From Bisbaumannia sp015645095 (GTDB taxonomy: Bacteria; Pseudomonadota; Gammaproteobacteria; Pseudomonadales; Halomonadaceae): a stretch of DNA of 64,000 nucleotides. The DNA is taken from the NCBI GenBank assembly GCA_036871055.1, contig CP141893.1:2852001-2916000 (forward strand). Direction: 5' to 3'. Of the stretch, positions 50,426 to 60,971 are shown piece by piece. Made by a program: the position numbers and the translations under genes. The notes below the pieces were generated by a model. The model was not told where the DNA came from and made no database searches. It saw only the letters and a program-made list of their open reading frames with translations. Positions within the stretch are counted from its first letter, which is position 1. Every line of letters begins with the position of its first letter.

Positions 50426-51955
50426 TTAGACGTCCAGCAGCAGGCGTGCCGGATCCTCCAGCAGATCCTTGACGGCGACCAGGAACTGTACCGCGTCCTT
50501 GCCGTCGATCATGCGGTGGTCGTAGGAGAGCGCCAGGTACATCATCGGACGAATTTCGACCTTGCCGTTCACCGCCATGGGTCGTTCCTGGATCTTGTGC
50601 ATGCCCAGGATGGCGGTTTGCGGCGGATTCAGAATCGGCGTCGACATCAGTGAGCCGAAGATGCCCCCATTTGTAATTGTGAAGGTACCGCCCTGCATCT
50701 CGTCGATGCCCAGCTTGCCGTCGCGGGCGCGCTTGCCGAAGTCGACGATGCCCTTCTCCACGTCGGCCAGCGACATGGTGGCGGTGTCACGCAGGACGGG
50801 AACCACCAGGCCGCGCGGGGTCGAGACCGCCACGCCGATGTCCTGGTAGCCGTGGTAGACGATATCGCTGCCGTCGATGGAGGCGTTGACGTCCGGGAAG
50901 CGCTTGAGCGCCTCGGTGGCGGCCTTGACGAAGAAGCCCATGAAGCCGAGCTTGGTGTCGTGGGCCTTGAGGAAGGTGTCCTTGTACTGGGCACGCAGAC
51001 CCATGACCGCGCTCATGTCCACCTCGTTGTAGGTGGTGAGCATGGCGGCGGTCTGCTGGGCCTGGACCAGGCGCTTGGCGATGGTCTGACGCAGGCGGCT
51101 CATCGGCACACGCTTCTCGGGGCGCTCGCCCTCGACCACCGGGGCCGCGGCCGGGGCGGCCGGCGCCGCGGCGGCCTTGGCCTTCTTGGCGTTGCCGGCC
51201 TGGATGGCGCGCTGCACGTCCTCCTTGAGGATGCGGCCGCCCTTGCCGGTGCCATCGATCTTGGCCACGTCCAGGTCATGCTCGGCCACCAGCTTGCGAG
51301 CCGCCGGGGCCAGGATCTTGTCGCCGACCTTCTCGTCGGCGCCTTCGTCCGCGGCCTCGCTCTTGGCCTCGGCGGGGGCAGGCGCGGCAGCGCCACCGGC
51401 GCCCTCGGCGAAGATCGCCAGCACCGCTTCGGAGGCCACCTGACTGCCCTCTTCGGCCTTGATCTCCACCAGGGCACCATCGGCCGGGGCGACCACTTCC
51501 AGCACCACCTTGTCGGTCTCGATCTCGGCCAGCACCTCGTCGCGCTTGACCGCCTCGCCGACCTGCTTGCTCCAGCTGGCCACGGTGCCTTCCTGGATCG
51601 ACTCGGGGAAGGTCGGCGCCTTCACCTCGTGCTGCTGGCCGGAAGCGGCAGGCGCCTCGGCCTTGGCGGCGGGGGCGGCGTCCTCCTTGGCCTCGCTCTT
51701 CGCCTCGGCCTTGGCGCCGGCGGCGCCGAGGGTGCCCAGCACCTGCTCGGAGGCCACGGTGTCGCCCTCTTCGGCCTTGATCTCGCTCAGGGTGCCGGCC
51801 TCGGGGGCCAGCACTTCCAGCACCACCTTGTCGGTCTCGATCTCGACGATCAGCTCGTCGCGCTCGACGCTGTCGCCCGGCTGCTTGTGCCAGGCCGCCA
51901 CGCTGCCTTCGGCAACGGACTCAGGAAAGGTAGGCGCTTTGATCTCGGTTGCCAT
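50426..51955 (-). CDS. sucB: Dihydrolipoyl succinyltransferase (E2) with two lipoyl domains
   Basis: A 509-residue core subunit of 2-oxoglutarate dehydrogenase. Unusually it has two lipoyl domains, lipoyl-Lys at 43 and 149 (both in EIETDKVVLE), separated and followed by Ala/Glu/Lys-rich linkers. The E3-binding domain (ILAPAARKLVAEHDLDVAKIDGTGKGGRI) follows and the catalytic domain ends with SYDHRMIDGKDAVQFL (His/Asp active site). E. coli and Pseudomonas SucB carry one lipoyl domain and are about 400 residues. 42 bp after sucA. Confidence 0.95.
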   Translation of the reverse strand: MATEIKAPTFPESVAEGSVAAWHKQPGDSVERDELIVEIETDKVVLEVLAPEAGTLSEIKAEEGDTVASEQVLGTLGAAGAKAEAKSEAKEDAAPAAKAEAPAASGQQHEVKAPTFPESIQEGTVASWSKQVGEAVKRDEVLAEIETDKVVLEVVAPADGALVEIKAEEGSQVASEAVLAIFAEGAGGAAAPAPAEAKSEAADEGADEKVGDKILAPAARKLVAEHDLDVAKIDGTGKGGRILKEDVQRAIQAGNAKKAKAAAAPAAPAAAPVVEGERPEKRVPMSRLRQTIAKRLVQAQQTAAMLTTYNEVDMSAVMGLRAQYKDTFLKAHDTKLGFMGFFVKAATEALKRFPDVNASIDGSDIVYHGYQDIGVAVSTPRGLVVPVLRDTATMSLADVEKGIVDFGKRARDGKLGIDEMQGGTFTITNGGIFGSLMSTPILNPPQTAILGMHKIQERPMAVNGKVEIRPMMYLALSYDHRMIDGKDAVQFLVAVKDLLEDPARLLLDV

Positions 51956-51997
51956 CTTGGTCGTTTCCCTTGTGTGTTCTCTCGTCCGGTGGGCGCC

Positions 51998-54832
51998 TTA
52001 CAGATTGAAGGCGTCGTCCACCAGTTGGCGCTGCTGTTCAACGTGTACCGACATATAGCCCGCGGCGGGGGCCGCCGAGGCGGGACGACCGGCGAACTTG
52101 AGCGAACCGCCCAGGTTGCTGGCCAGCATGTCGGCGACGGCCCGCATATGGTGCTGGCTGGAGTACCAGGCGCCCTGGTTGAGGGGCTCTTCCTGACACC
52201 ACACCACCTGCTCCAGGTTGGGGTAGGACTTGAGGGCCTGGTAGAGCTCCTCCTTGGGGAAGGGGTAGAGCTGTTCCAGGCGCACGATGGCGGTATCGTC
52301 GCGCTCCTGCTCGGTCCGGTAGTTGGCCAGGTCGTAGTAGACCTTGCCGGCACAGAGCACCACGCGCTTGACCTTCTCCGCCTCGAGCTTGCCCTGGTCG
52401 GGCAGCACCATCTGGAACTTGCCGTAGGCCAGCTCCTCCAGGCTGGAGGTGGCCTCCTTGTGACGCAGCAGGCTCTTGGGCGACATGATCACCAGCGGCT
52501 TGCGCAGCGGGCGGATCACCTGGCGGCGCAGCAGATGGAAGATCTGCGCCGGGGTGGTCGGAACGCAGACCTGCATGTTGTGCTCGGCGCACAGCTGCAG
52601 GAAGCGCTCCAGGCGCGCCGAGGAGTGCTCGGGGCCCTGCCCTTCGTAGCCGTGGGGGAGCAGCATGGTCAGGCCGCACAGCCGGCCCCACTTGGTCTCA
52701 CCGGAGGAGATGAACTGGTCCACTACCACCTGGGCGCCGTTGAAGAAGTCGCCGAACTGCGCCTCCCAGATGATCAGCGCACTGGGCATGGTGGTGGCGT
52801 AGCCGTACTCGAACGCCAGCACCGCCTCTTCCGAGAGGAAGGAGTCGTGGATGGTGAAGCGCGGCTGACCGTCGGCGATATGCTCCAGCGGCACGTAGGT
52901 GCTGCCGTCCTTCTGGTTGTGCACCACCGCATGGCGGTGGGAGAAGGTGCCGCGGCCCACGTCCTGGCCGGTGATGCGGATCGGGTGCCCCTGGTCGAGC
53001 AGGGTGGCGTAGGCCAGGGTCTCGGCGAAGCCCCAGTTCAGGGCCATGCCGCCGGCCTGCATCTTGCGGCGATCCTCGTAGATCTTGGCCACCTGACGCT
53101 GGACGCTGACGCCGTCGGGAATCTCGCACATCCTGGCGGCCAGCTGCTGCAGGCGCTTCATGTCGACGGTGGTATCGGCGTCGCCGGTCCACTCGTGGCC
53201 CAGGTAGGGGGCCCAGTCGACGAACAGCGACTTGTTGGGCTCCTTGACCAGGGCGTTGGCCACGTGATTGCCGGCCAGCAGGTCTTCCCGATAGGTCTCG
53301 ACCAGTTGCTTGGTCTCGTCCTCGGAGAGCACGCCCTGCTCCACCAGGCGCTTGGCGTAGAGTGCCCGGGAGCTGGGGTGGTTCTTGATCTTGCCGTACA
53401 TCATCGGCTGGGTGCCGGAGGGCTCGTCGGCCTCGTTGTGACCGCGGCGGCGGTAGCACACCAGGTCGATGACCACGTCCTTCTTGAACTGCATGCGATA
53501 GTCGAGCGCCACCTGGGCGACATGCAGCACGGCGTCCGGGTCGTCGCCGTTGACGTGGAAGATCGGCGCCTGGACCATCTTGGCGATGTCGGTGCAGTAC
53601 TCGGTGGAGCGAGTGTCCAGGGGATTGGAGGTGGTGAAGCCGACCTGGTTGTTGATCACCAGGTGCAGCGTCCCGCCGGTCTTGTAGGCGCGGGTCTGGG
53701 ACATCTGGAAAGTCTCCATGACCACGCCCTGACCGGCGAAGGCCGCGTCCCCGTGCACATTGATCGGCAGCACCTTGGTGCCGTCGCCATCGTTGCGGCG
53801 ATCCTGGCGAGCGCGTACCGAGCCCTCCACCACCGGCGAGACGATCTCGAGATGCGAGGGGTTGAAGGCCAGCGCCAGGTGCACCTCGCCGCCCGGGGTC
53901 ATGACATTGGAGCTGAAGCCCTGATGATACTTGACGTCGCCGGAGCCGTGCTCGATGACCTTCTTGCCGTCGAACTCCTCGATCAGCTCGGAGGGGCTCT
54001 TGCCGAGGATATTGACCAGCAGGTTGAGGCGGCCACGGTGGGCCATCCCGATCACCACTTCCTTGGTGCCGTAGCCGCCGGCACGTTGGATCAGCTCGTC
54101 CATCATCGGAATGAAGGACTCGCCGCCCTCCAGGCCGAAGCGCTTGGTGCCCGGGTACTTGGAGGCCAGGTAGTTCTCCAGGCCCTCGGCGGCGGTGAGC
54201 CGCTCCAGCACGTGCTTGCGCACCTCGGGGCTGAACTTGGGCGCGCTGCGCACCGATTCGAAGCGCTGCTGCAGCCAGCGTTTCTCTTCGGTATCGACGA
54301 TGTGCATGAACTCACAGCCGATGGCACGGCAGTAAGTCTGCTCCAGGGACTCGACGATCTCCTTGAGGGGCGCCTCGTCCTTGCCGATAAACAGCGAGCC
54401 GGTCTGGAACTCGGTGTCCAGGTCCGCGGAAGTCAGCTGGTGGAAGGCCAGATCCAGGTCGGGCACCGGGGTCGGGCTGCGCAGATCGAGGGGATCGATC
54501 TTGGCGCGCTGATGGCCACGGAAGCGGTAAGCGTTGATCAGCTGGAGGACCTTGACCTGCTTCTTGCTGTCGCCGCTGTCGCCGGAGGCGGCGGCCTGGG
54601 CGGGGCGTCGGGTCTTGGCTAGCTGATAGAACTGGTCACGGATCGGACTAAGGGGGACGTCTTGGGAGGAGCTGCCTTCGGGGCGGGGCAACTGGTCGAA
54701 ATAGTTGCGCCACTCATCGGGGACAGCATTGGGATCGACGAGGTACTGCTCGTAGAGCGCTTCCACATAGTGGACGTTGCCACCACTCATGTGGGAAGTG
54801 CGCCACATCAACTCCATTATGCCTTCTTGCAT
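51998..54832 (-). CDS. sucA: 2-oxoglutarate dehydrogenase E1
   Basis: A 944-residue thiamine diphosphate decarboxylase. N-terminal MQEGIMELMWRTSHMSGGNVHYVEALYEQYL is the E2-binding region. Then come YRFRGHQRAKIDPL, VVIGMAHRGRLNLLVNILGK, the ThDP/Mg motif GDAAFAGQGVVMETFQMSQTRAYKTGGTLHLVINNQVG and LPHGYEGQGPEHSSARLERFLQ. The ATG at 54832 fits homologues; an in-frame GTG at 54877 adds 15 residues of low similarity. A 276-bp gap with a hairpin separates it from sdhB. Confidence 0.95.
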   Translation of the reverse strand: MQEGIMELMWRTSHMSGGNVHYVEALYEQYLVDPNAVPDEWRNYFDQLPRPEGSSSQDVPLSPIRDQFYQLAKTRRPAQAAASGDSGDSKKQVKVLQLINAYRFRGHQRAKIDPLDLRSPTPVPDLDLAFHQLTSADLDTEFQTGSLFIGKDEAPLKEIVESLEQTYCRAIGCEFMHIVDTEEKRWLQQRFESVRSAPKFSPEVRKHVLERLTAAEGLENYLASKYPGTKRFGLEGGESFIPMMDELIQRAGGYGTKEVVIGMAHRGRLNLLVNILGKSPSELIEEFDGKKVIEHGSGDVKYHQGFSSNVMTPGGEVHLALAFNPSHLEIVSPVVEGSVRARQDRRNDGDGTKVLPINVHGDAAFAGQGVVMETFQMSQTRAYKTGGTLHLVINNQVGFTTSNPLDTRSTEYCTDIAKMVQAPIFHVNGDDPDAVLHVAQVALDYRMQFKKDVVIDLVCYRRRGHNEADEPSGTQPMMYGKIKNHPSSRALYAKRLVEQGVLSEDETKQLVETYREDLLAGNHVANALVKEPNKSLFVDWAPYLGHEWTGDADTTVDMKRLQQLAARMCEIPDGVSVQRQVAKIYEDRRKMQAGGMALNWGFAETLAYATLLDQGHPIRITGQDVGRGTFSHRHAVVHNQKDGSTYVPLEHIADGQPRFTIHDSFLSEEAVLAFEYGYATTMPSALIIWEAQFGDFFNGAQVVVDQFISSGETKWGRLCGLTMLLPHGYEGQGPEHSSARLERFLQLCAEHNMQVCVPTTPAQIFHLLRRQVIRPLRKPLVIMSPKSLLRHKEATSSLEELAYGKFQMVLPDQGKLEAEKVKRVVLCAGKVYYDLANYRTEQERDDTAIVRLEQLYPFPKEELYQALKSYPNLEQVVWCQEEPLNQGAWYSSQHHMRAVADMLASNLGGSLKFAGRPASAAPAAGYMSVHVEQQRQLVDDAFNL

Positions 54833-55043
54833 CTCTCGGTCACCCTGCACTGATGGGGTGTTGTCGGCGCCTGACACGGGGGTCGCCGCATCGGCGTTCC
54901 TGGTGCCCTGCCGGCGGGCGGTTCATCCTTCCGGCACTTAAGCTTGCAAACAGGCCACTTATTATCGTTTCCGGCACAACCTGCCTGATGATCGTTCGAA
55001 GAAAGCCGGCGCACTGGGCACCGGCTGACCTCGACGGGGCCGG

Positions 55044-55072
55044 GGTAACTGCGACACCGGGTCGCAGTTACC
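55044..55072. other. Hairpin in the sdhB-sucA gap
   Basis: GGTAACTGCGAC-ACCGG-GTCGCAGTTACC is a perfect 12-bp stem without a T tail, 37 bp past the sdhB stop. It may attenuate or stabilise the sdh transcript. The rest of the 276-bp gap (54833-55108) holds no gene; a GATAAT about 150 bp before sucA could be an internal promoter element, but no good -35 accompanies it. Confidence 0.6.
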
Positions 55073-55108
55073 GGGCGGCGCCCATGATACCAAGCAAGAG
55101 GCGCGGAT

Positions 55109-55813
55109 TTAAGTGGCATTGGCCAGCAACATCTCGCGAATCTTGCCGATGGCCCGGGTCGGGTTGAGGCCCTTGGGGCACACCGAGACGCAGTTCATGA
55201 TGCCGCGGCAGCGGAACACGGAGAACGGATCCTCCAGTTCGGAGAGGCGCTCGCGGGTCGCCTCGTCGCGGGAGTCGGCCAGGAAGCGGTAGGCCTGCAG
55301 CAGGCCGGCCGGGCCGACGAACTTGTCCGGATTCCACCAGAACGACGGGCAGGAGGTGGAGCAGCAGGCGCACAGGATGCACTCGTAGAGGCCGTCAAGC
55401 TTGTCGCGGTCCTCCGGCGACTGCAGGCGCTCGATGGCCGGCGCCGGGGTGTCGTTCTGCAGGTACGGCTGGATGCGCTCGTACTGCTTGTAGAACAGCC
55501 CCATGTCGACCACCAGGTCACGCACCACCGGCAGGCCCGGCAGCGGTCGCAGCACCAGCTTGTTGTCCTTGACCACCTCGGAGAGCGGGGTGATACAGGC
55601 CAGGCCGTTCTTGCCGTTCATGTTCATGCCGTCGGAGCCACACACCCCCTCGCGGCAGCTGCGGCGGTAGGCCAGGCCGTTGTCCTGCTCCTTCATCATG
55701 TGCAGGACGTCCAGCACCATGACGTCGCGGCCCTGGGTGTCGACCTGGAACTCCTGCATATAGGGCGCGGAGTCGGTCTCCGGGTTGTAGCGGTATACGG
55801 ATACCTGAAGCAT
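55109..55813 (-). CDS. sdhB: Succinate dehydrogenase iron-sulfur subunit
   Basis: A 234-residue electron-transfer subunit. It has a 2Fe-2S cluster (SCREGVCGSDGMNMNGKNGLAC), a 4Fe-4S cluster (CILCACCSTSCPSFWW) and a 3Fe-4S cluster (CRGIMNCVSVCPKGLNP), with all expected Cys present. Follows sdhA by 15 bp. Passes electrons from FAD to the membrane quinone site formed with SdhC/D. Confidence 0.97.
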   Translation of the reverse strand: MLQVSVYRYNPETDSAPYMQEFQVDTQGRDVMVLDVLHMMKEQDNGLAYRRSCREGVCGSDGMNMNGKNGLACITPLSEVVKDNKLVLRPLPGLPVVRDLVVDMGLFYKQYERIQPYLQNDTPAPAIERLQSPEDRDKLDGLYECILCACCSTSCPSFWWNPDKFVGPAGLLQAYRFLADSRDEATRERLSELEDPFSVFRCRGIMNCVSVCPKGLNPTRAIGKIREMLLANAT

Positions 55814-55828
55814 GGATCGTGGCTCCCC

Positions 55829-57601
55829 TTAGTAGGTACGGACTTTCGGCTCGAAGGTGTCGACGGTCTTGGGCGCGAAGTTGACGTCGCGCTTGGCAAG
55901 CCGCTTCTCGGCCGGGAAGTAGAGCGAGTGCTTCAGCCAGTTGGCGTCGTCACGGTCCGGGTAGTCGTAGCGGGAGTGGGCACCGCGACTCTCCTTGCGC
56001 TCCAGGGCGGAGATCGCCGTGGCCTCGGCCACTTCCATCAGGTTGTCCAGCTCCAGGGCCTCGACACGGGCGGTGTTGAAGGCGTTGGACTTGTCCTCCA
56101 GGTGCGCGTTGGCGATACGCCCGCGCAGCTCGGCCAGCTGCCGCACCCCTTCCTGCATGTTGTCCTCCTGACGGAAGACACCGAAGGCATTCTGCATGAT
56201 GCCCTGCAGCTCGCGCTTGAGCTCGGCCACGGACTCGCCGCCGGAGGACTCGTTCCAGCGGTTCATGCGCGCCATGGCGGACTCGATATCGGACTCGGAG
56301 GCGTCCAGGTACTCGATGCCTTCGTTCAGGGCGTTCTCGATGAACATGCCCGCGGCGCGACCGAAGACCACCAGGTCGAGCAGGGAGTTGCCACCCAGGC
56401 GGTTGGCGCCGTGCACCGACACACAGGCCGCCTCGCCACAGGCGAACAGGCCGTTGACGATCTGGTCGTTGCCGTCGGCGTCCTGCATGATCGCCTGGCC
56501 GTGAACGTTGGTGGGGATACCGCCCATCATGTAGTGACAGGTGGGCACCACCGGGATCGGCTCCTTGGCCGGGTCCACGTGGGCGAAGGTCTTGGAGAGC
56601 TCGACGATGCCGGGCAGGCGCTTGCCGAGGACTTCCTCGCCCAGGTGATCGAGCTTGAGGAAGACGTGATCGCCGTGCTCGCCGCAGCCGCGTCCCTCGA
56701 GGATCTCCATGACCATGGAGCGGGCCACCACGTCGCGGCCGGCCAGGTCCTTGGCGTTGGGGGCATAACGCTCCATGAAGCGCTCGCCATCCTTGTTGAC
56801 CAGGTAGCCACCCTCGCCGCGGCAGCCCTCGGTGACCAGGGTGCCGGCGCCGTAGATACCGGTGGGGTGGAACTGCCACATCTCCATGTCCTGCATCGGG
56901 AAGCCGGCACGCAGGGCCATGCCGATGCCGTCACCGGTGTTGATCAGGGCATTGGTGGTGGAGGCGTAGATACGACCGGCACCGCCGGTGGCCAGCACGG
57001 TGGCCTTGGACTTCACGTGCACCACTTCGCCGGTCTCGATGCACATGGCGATGCAACCCACCACGTCGCCGTTGGCGTTCTTGACCAGATCCACCGCGAA
57101 CCACTCATTGAGGAAGGTGGTGTTGTTCTTCAGGTTGTTCTGGTAAAGGGTGTGCAGCAGGGCATGACCGGTCCGGTCGGCGGCGGCACAGGTGCGGGCC
57201 GCCTGGCCGCCCTTGCCGAAGTCCTTGGACTGGCCACCGAAGGGACGCTGGTAGATGCGGCCGTTGTCGAAGCGCGAGAACGGCAGGCCCATGTGCTCCA
57301 GCTCGAAGACCGCCTTGGGGCCCTCGGAACACATGTACTCGGCGGCGTCCTGGTCGGTGATGTAGTCACCGCCCTTGACGGTGTCGTACATGTGCCAGCG
57401 CCAGTCGTCGTTGGGATCGGCGGAGGCGATGGCGCAGGTGATGCCGCCCTGGGCGGAGACGGTGTGGGAGCGAGTCGGGAAGACCTTGGAGAGCACCGCG
57501 GTCTTCTTGCCGGACTTGGCCAGCTCCAGGGCGGCTCGCAGGCCGGAGCCACCGCCACCGATGATGATTGCGTCGAAGGTCAGGCTACGCATGTTAGACA
57601 T
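55829..57601 (-). CDS. sdhA: Succinate dehydrogenase flavoprotein subunit
   Basis: A 590-residue catalytic subunit that oxidises succinate to fumarate. FAD motif AIIIGGGGSGLRAALELA, FAD-linking His in TRSHTVSAQGGI, active-site blocks HPTGIYGAGTLVTEGCRGEGGYL and VPTCHYMMGGIPTN, and HGANRLGGNSLLDLVVFGR. It lies 3 bp after sdhD. Confidence 0.97.
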   Translation of the reverse strand: MSNMRSLTFDAIIIGGGGSGLRAALELAKSGKKTAVLSKVFPTRSHTVSAQGGITCAIASADPNDDWRWHMYDTVKGGDYITDQDAAEYMCSEGPKAVFELEHMGLPFSRFDNGRIYQRPFGGQSKDFGKGGQAARTCAAADRTGHALLHTLYQNNLKNNTTFLNEWFAVDLVKNANGDVVGCIAMCIETGEVVHVKSKATVLATGGAGRIYASTTNALINTGDGIGMALRAGFPMQDMEMWQFHPTGIYGAGTLVTEGCRGEGGYLVNKDGERFMERYAPNAKDLAGRDVVARSMVMEILEGRGCGEHGDHVFLKLDHLGEEVLGKRLPGIVELSKTFAHVDPAKEPIPVVPTCHYMMGGIPTNVHGQAIMQDADGNDQIVNGLFACGEAACVSVHGANRLGGNSLLDLVVFGRAAGMFIENALNEGIEYLDASESDIESAMARMNRWNESSGGESVAELKRELQGIMQNAFGVFRQEDNMQEGVRQLAELRGRIANAHLEDKSNAFNTARVEALELDNLMEVAEATAISALERKESRGAHSRYDYPDRDDANWLKHSLYFPAEKRLAKRDVNFAPKTVDTFEPKVRTY

Positions 57602-57604
57602 GGA

Positions 57605-57952
57605 TCAGGCTCCCCACAGGACTTGAATGCCCCACACCAGAAAAACGAAGATGGCCAGGATGATCACGACCTGCACGACGAGGCGCAGGGCGGTGGCCTT
57701 GAGGTAGTCGGTGGTCACGGTCCACAGGCCCACCCAGGCGTGGGCCGCCAGGGAGACGAAGGCCAGCAGCGAGAAGATGCGCATCCAGGTGGCGGAGAAG
57801 AGCCCGCTCCAGGCCGCATAGTCGAGGCCCGGGTTGAACAGCAGATAGCCGACCATGAAGAGTGTGTAGACGGCCAGGATCAGCGCGGAGACGCGCTGGA
57901 TCAGCCAGTCGGAGAGGCCGCTGCGGCCGAAGCTTGTGATGTTGGTTACCAT
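57605..57952 (-). CDS. sdhD: Succinate dehydrogenase membrane anchor SdhD
   Basis: A 115-residue protein with three membrane helices. SDWLIQRVSALILAVYTLFMVG contains the SxxxxR quinone-site pattern of helix 1. AHAWVGLWTVTTDYLKATALRL contains the haem/quinone-region HxxxGLxxxxxDY pattern. Start overlaps sdhC by 7 bp. Forms the haem b and ubiquinone-binding anchor with SdhC. Confidence 0.93.
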   Translation of the reverse strand: MVTNITSFGRSGLSDWLIQRVSALILAVYTLFMVGYLLFNPGLDYAAWSGLFSATWMRIFSLLAFVSLAAHAWVGLWTVTTDYLKATALRLVVQVVIILAIFVFLVWGIQVLWGA

Positions 57953-58323
57953 ACCCAGACTCCCGCCAGAATGATCAGGACGGCACTGATGACCACGGTG
58001 GCCTGTGCCTTTTTCAAGCCACCCTCGAGGGTCACGCCGATATTCATGTCCATCAGCAGGTGCTTGATGCCGGCCACGAAGTGGTAGGCCAGGGCCGACA
58101 GCAGTCCCCAGGCGATGAGCTTGACGAGGAAGTTATTGGAGAGGGCATGACTGACGGCGTCGAATCCTTCGGGGGAGGAGAGCGACTTATCCAGCGCCCA
58201 GAAGGCAAAGATCAGCCCAATGAAGAGGATGATGCCGGTGATGCGGTGGGTGATCGACGTCAGCGCCGGGAGCGGCATCTTGATCGTCGTCAGGTCGAGG
58301 TTTACGGGTCGTTTGCTATTCAC
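57946..58323 (-). CDS. sdhC: Succinate dehydrogenase cytochrome b subunit SdhC
   Basis: A 125-residue, three-helix subunit that starts at a GTG (58323) giving the family N-terminus NSKRPVNLDLTTIKMPLPALTSITHRITG. The quinone-site Ser/Arg in SITHRITG and haem-ligand His in ALAYHFVAGIKHLLMD are present. The frame extends 30 codons upstream, but those residues have no similarity to SdhC. First gene of sdhCDAB-sucAB-lpd-sucCD. Confidence 0.93.
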   Translation of the reverse strand: MNSKRPVNLDLTTIKMPLPALTSITHRITGIILFIGLIFAFWALDKSLSSPEGFDAVSHALSNNFLVKLIAWGLLSALAYHFVAGIKHLLMDMNIGVTLEGGLKKAQATVVISAVLIILAGVWVW

Positions 58324-58451
58324 GGCTCTATACACACTCTCTTGGCCCGCTTCCTGGTTGGGGCAAGGCCCAAGCGGGCGGTGGTTTTGAGGAAGGGCTC
58401 GGCCGTTTGCCAAGTCGGCACGACTCCATTCCTGCCAGTCGCGCGGGGTGG

Positions 58452-58480
58452 ATTATAGGGACAAGGGCTAACCATGACAA
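58452..58480 (-). promoter_or_regulatory. Sigma70 promoter of the sdh-suc operon
   Basis: On the minus strand TTGTCA (58475-58480), a 17-bp spacer and TATAAT (58452-58457) form a near-consensus promoter. It predicts a leader of about 120 nt before the sdhC GTG. Confidence 0.8.
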
Positions 58481-58592
58481 ACCTAACCGTATCGAACACG
58501 ACCATGGTTTAGCCTTGACCGCCACCACCAGAAGCGCACAATGATGCAGGGCAGCAACATCTATACAGATACCATACAAGAATCCCCAGCGG

Positions 58593-58598
58593 TATAAT
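58593..58598 (+). promoter_or_regulatory. Candidate -10 box of gltA
   Basis: TATAAT on the plus strand is 125 bp before gltA, with only a weak -35 (TACCAT at 17 bp), so an activator may be needed. The remainder of the 399-bp divergent region (58324-58722) shows no gene. Confidence 0.5.
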
Positions 58599-58722
58599 CA
58601 AGGGGCCTTTCGGCTAATTGACAATCCCCGACACGCTTCTATAGTGGGCGAACTTTTTACGCCAGCATGGCAAGCGAGACAACGACTTATCGTCCGAAAC
58701 GAAAGAGATAGAGGAGGCCGGC

Positions 58723-60009
<1,287 letters not shown>

Positions 60010-60028
60010 GCGCTAGCGTAACGCAGAC

Positions 60029-60063
60029 CACAGAAGGCCGCCCCCGGGCGGCCTTCTGTGTTT
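60029..60063 (+). terminator. gltA terminator
   Basis: CACAGAAGGCCGCC-CCCG-GGCGGCCTTCTGTG is a perfect 14-bp stem followed by TTT, 19 bp after the gltA stop. Confidence 0.88.
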
Positions 60064-60089
60064 CCCCCGTCACACAGAGGAGCCTTACC

Positions 60090-60971
60090 ATGTCATCCAC
60101 CATCGCCACCGTCGCCTTTATCGGCCTGGGCGTCATGGGCTACCCCATGGCCGGCCACCTGGCCAGGGCGGGCCTCTCGGTCCGCGTCTACAACCGCAGC
60201 GCCAACAAGGCCGAGGCCTTCGTCGCCGAGCATGGCGGCAGCCACCACCCCACGCCCCGGGAAGCCGCCAGCGGCGCCGACCTGGTGCTGGTCTGCGTCG
60301 GCAATGACGATGATGTACGCCAGGTGACCACCGGCGAGGATGGCGCCCTGCAAGGCCTGGCCCCGGGCAGCCTGCTGGTCGATCACACCACCGCCTCGGC
60401 GAGCCTGGCCCAGGAGCTCGACGCCGCCTGTCGCGAGGCCGGCATCGACTTCCTCGATGCCCCGGTCTCCGGCGGCCAGCAGGGCGCCGAGAACGGCGCC
60501 CTGACCGTCATGTGCGGCGGCGAGGCCACGGCCTTCGCCCGGGTCGAGGCGACCCTGACCCACTACGCCAAGGCGGTGACCCTGATGGGCCCCGCCGGCA
60601 GTGGCCAGCTCACCAAGATGGTCAACCAGATCTGCGTGGCCGGCGTGGTCCAGGGCCTGGCGGAAGGGCTGCACCTGGCCGACAAGGCGGGCCTGGACCC
60701 GCAGCGGGTGATCGAGGTGATCTCCCAGGGCGCCGCCGGCTCCTGGCAGATGGACAATCGCCACCGCACCATGATCGAGGGCGACTATGACCACGGCTTC
60801 GCGGTGGACTGGATGCGCAAGGACCTGGCCATCTGCCTCGACCAGGCCCGGGAGCTGGGGGCTCGCCTGCCAGTGACCGCCCTGGTGGATCAGTTCTATG
60901 GCGACGTCCAGGCGATGGGGGGCGGCCGCTGGGATACCTCGTCGCTGCTCAAGCGACTGCAACGCGACTGA
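60090..60971 (+). CDS. 3-hydroxyisobutyrate dehydrogenase-family oxidoreductase
   Basis: A 293-residue NAD(P)-binding beta-hydroxyacid dehydrogenase. N-terminal Rossmann motif VAFIGLGVMGYPMAGHLARAG with NRS after strand 2, substrate motif FLDAPVSGGQQGAENGALTVMCGG, and the catalytic Lys in GSGQLTKMVNQICVAG. Candidates are 3-hydroxyisobutyrate, tartronate-semialdehyde or sulfolactaldehyde-type substrates; sequence alone cannot choose. No pathway neighbour is present; gltA upstream has its own terminator. Confidence 0.9.
   Translation: MSSTIATVAFIGLGVMGYPMAGHLARAGLSVRVYNRSANKAEAFVAEHGGSHHPTPREAASGADLVLVCVGNDDDVRQVTTGEDGALQGLAPGSLLVDHTTASASLAQELDAACREAGIDFLDAPVSGGQQGAENGALTVMCGGEATAFARVEATLTHYAKAVTLMGPAGSGQLTKMVNQICVAGVVQGLAEGLHLADKAGLDPQRVIEVISQGAAGSWQMDNRHRTMIEGDYDHGFAVDWMRKDLAICLDQARELGARLPVTALVDQFYGDVQAMGGGRWDTSSLLKRLQRD

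Noticed and set aside
50852..54622. A 1256-codon open frame antisense to sucB-sucA
   Set aside because: High GC at third positions keeps antisense frames open. Its translation is low-complexity (His/Gly/Leu/Asp), with no family, and the opposite strand encodes well-conserved TCA enzymes.
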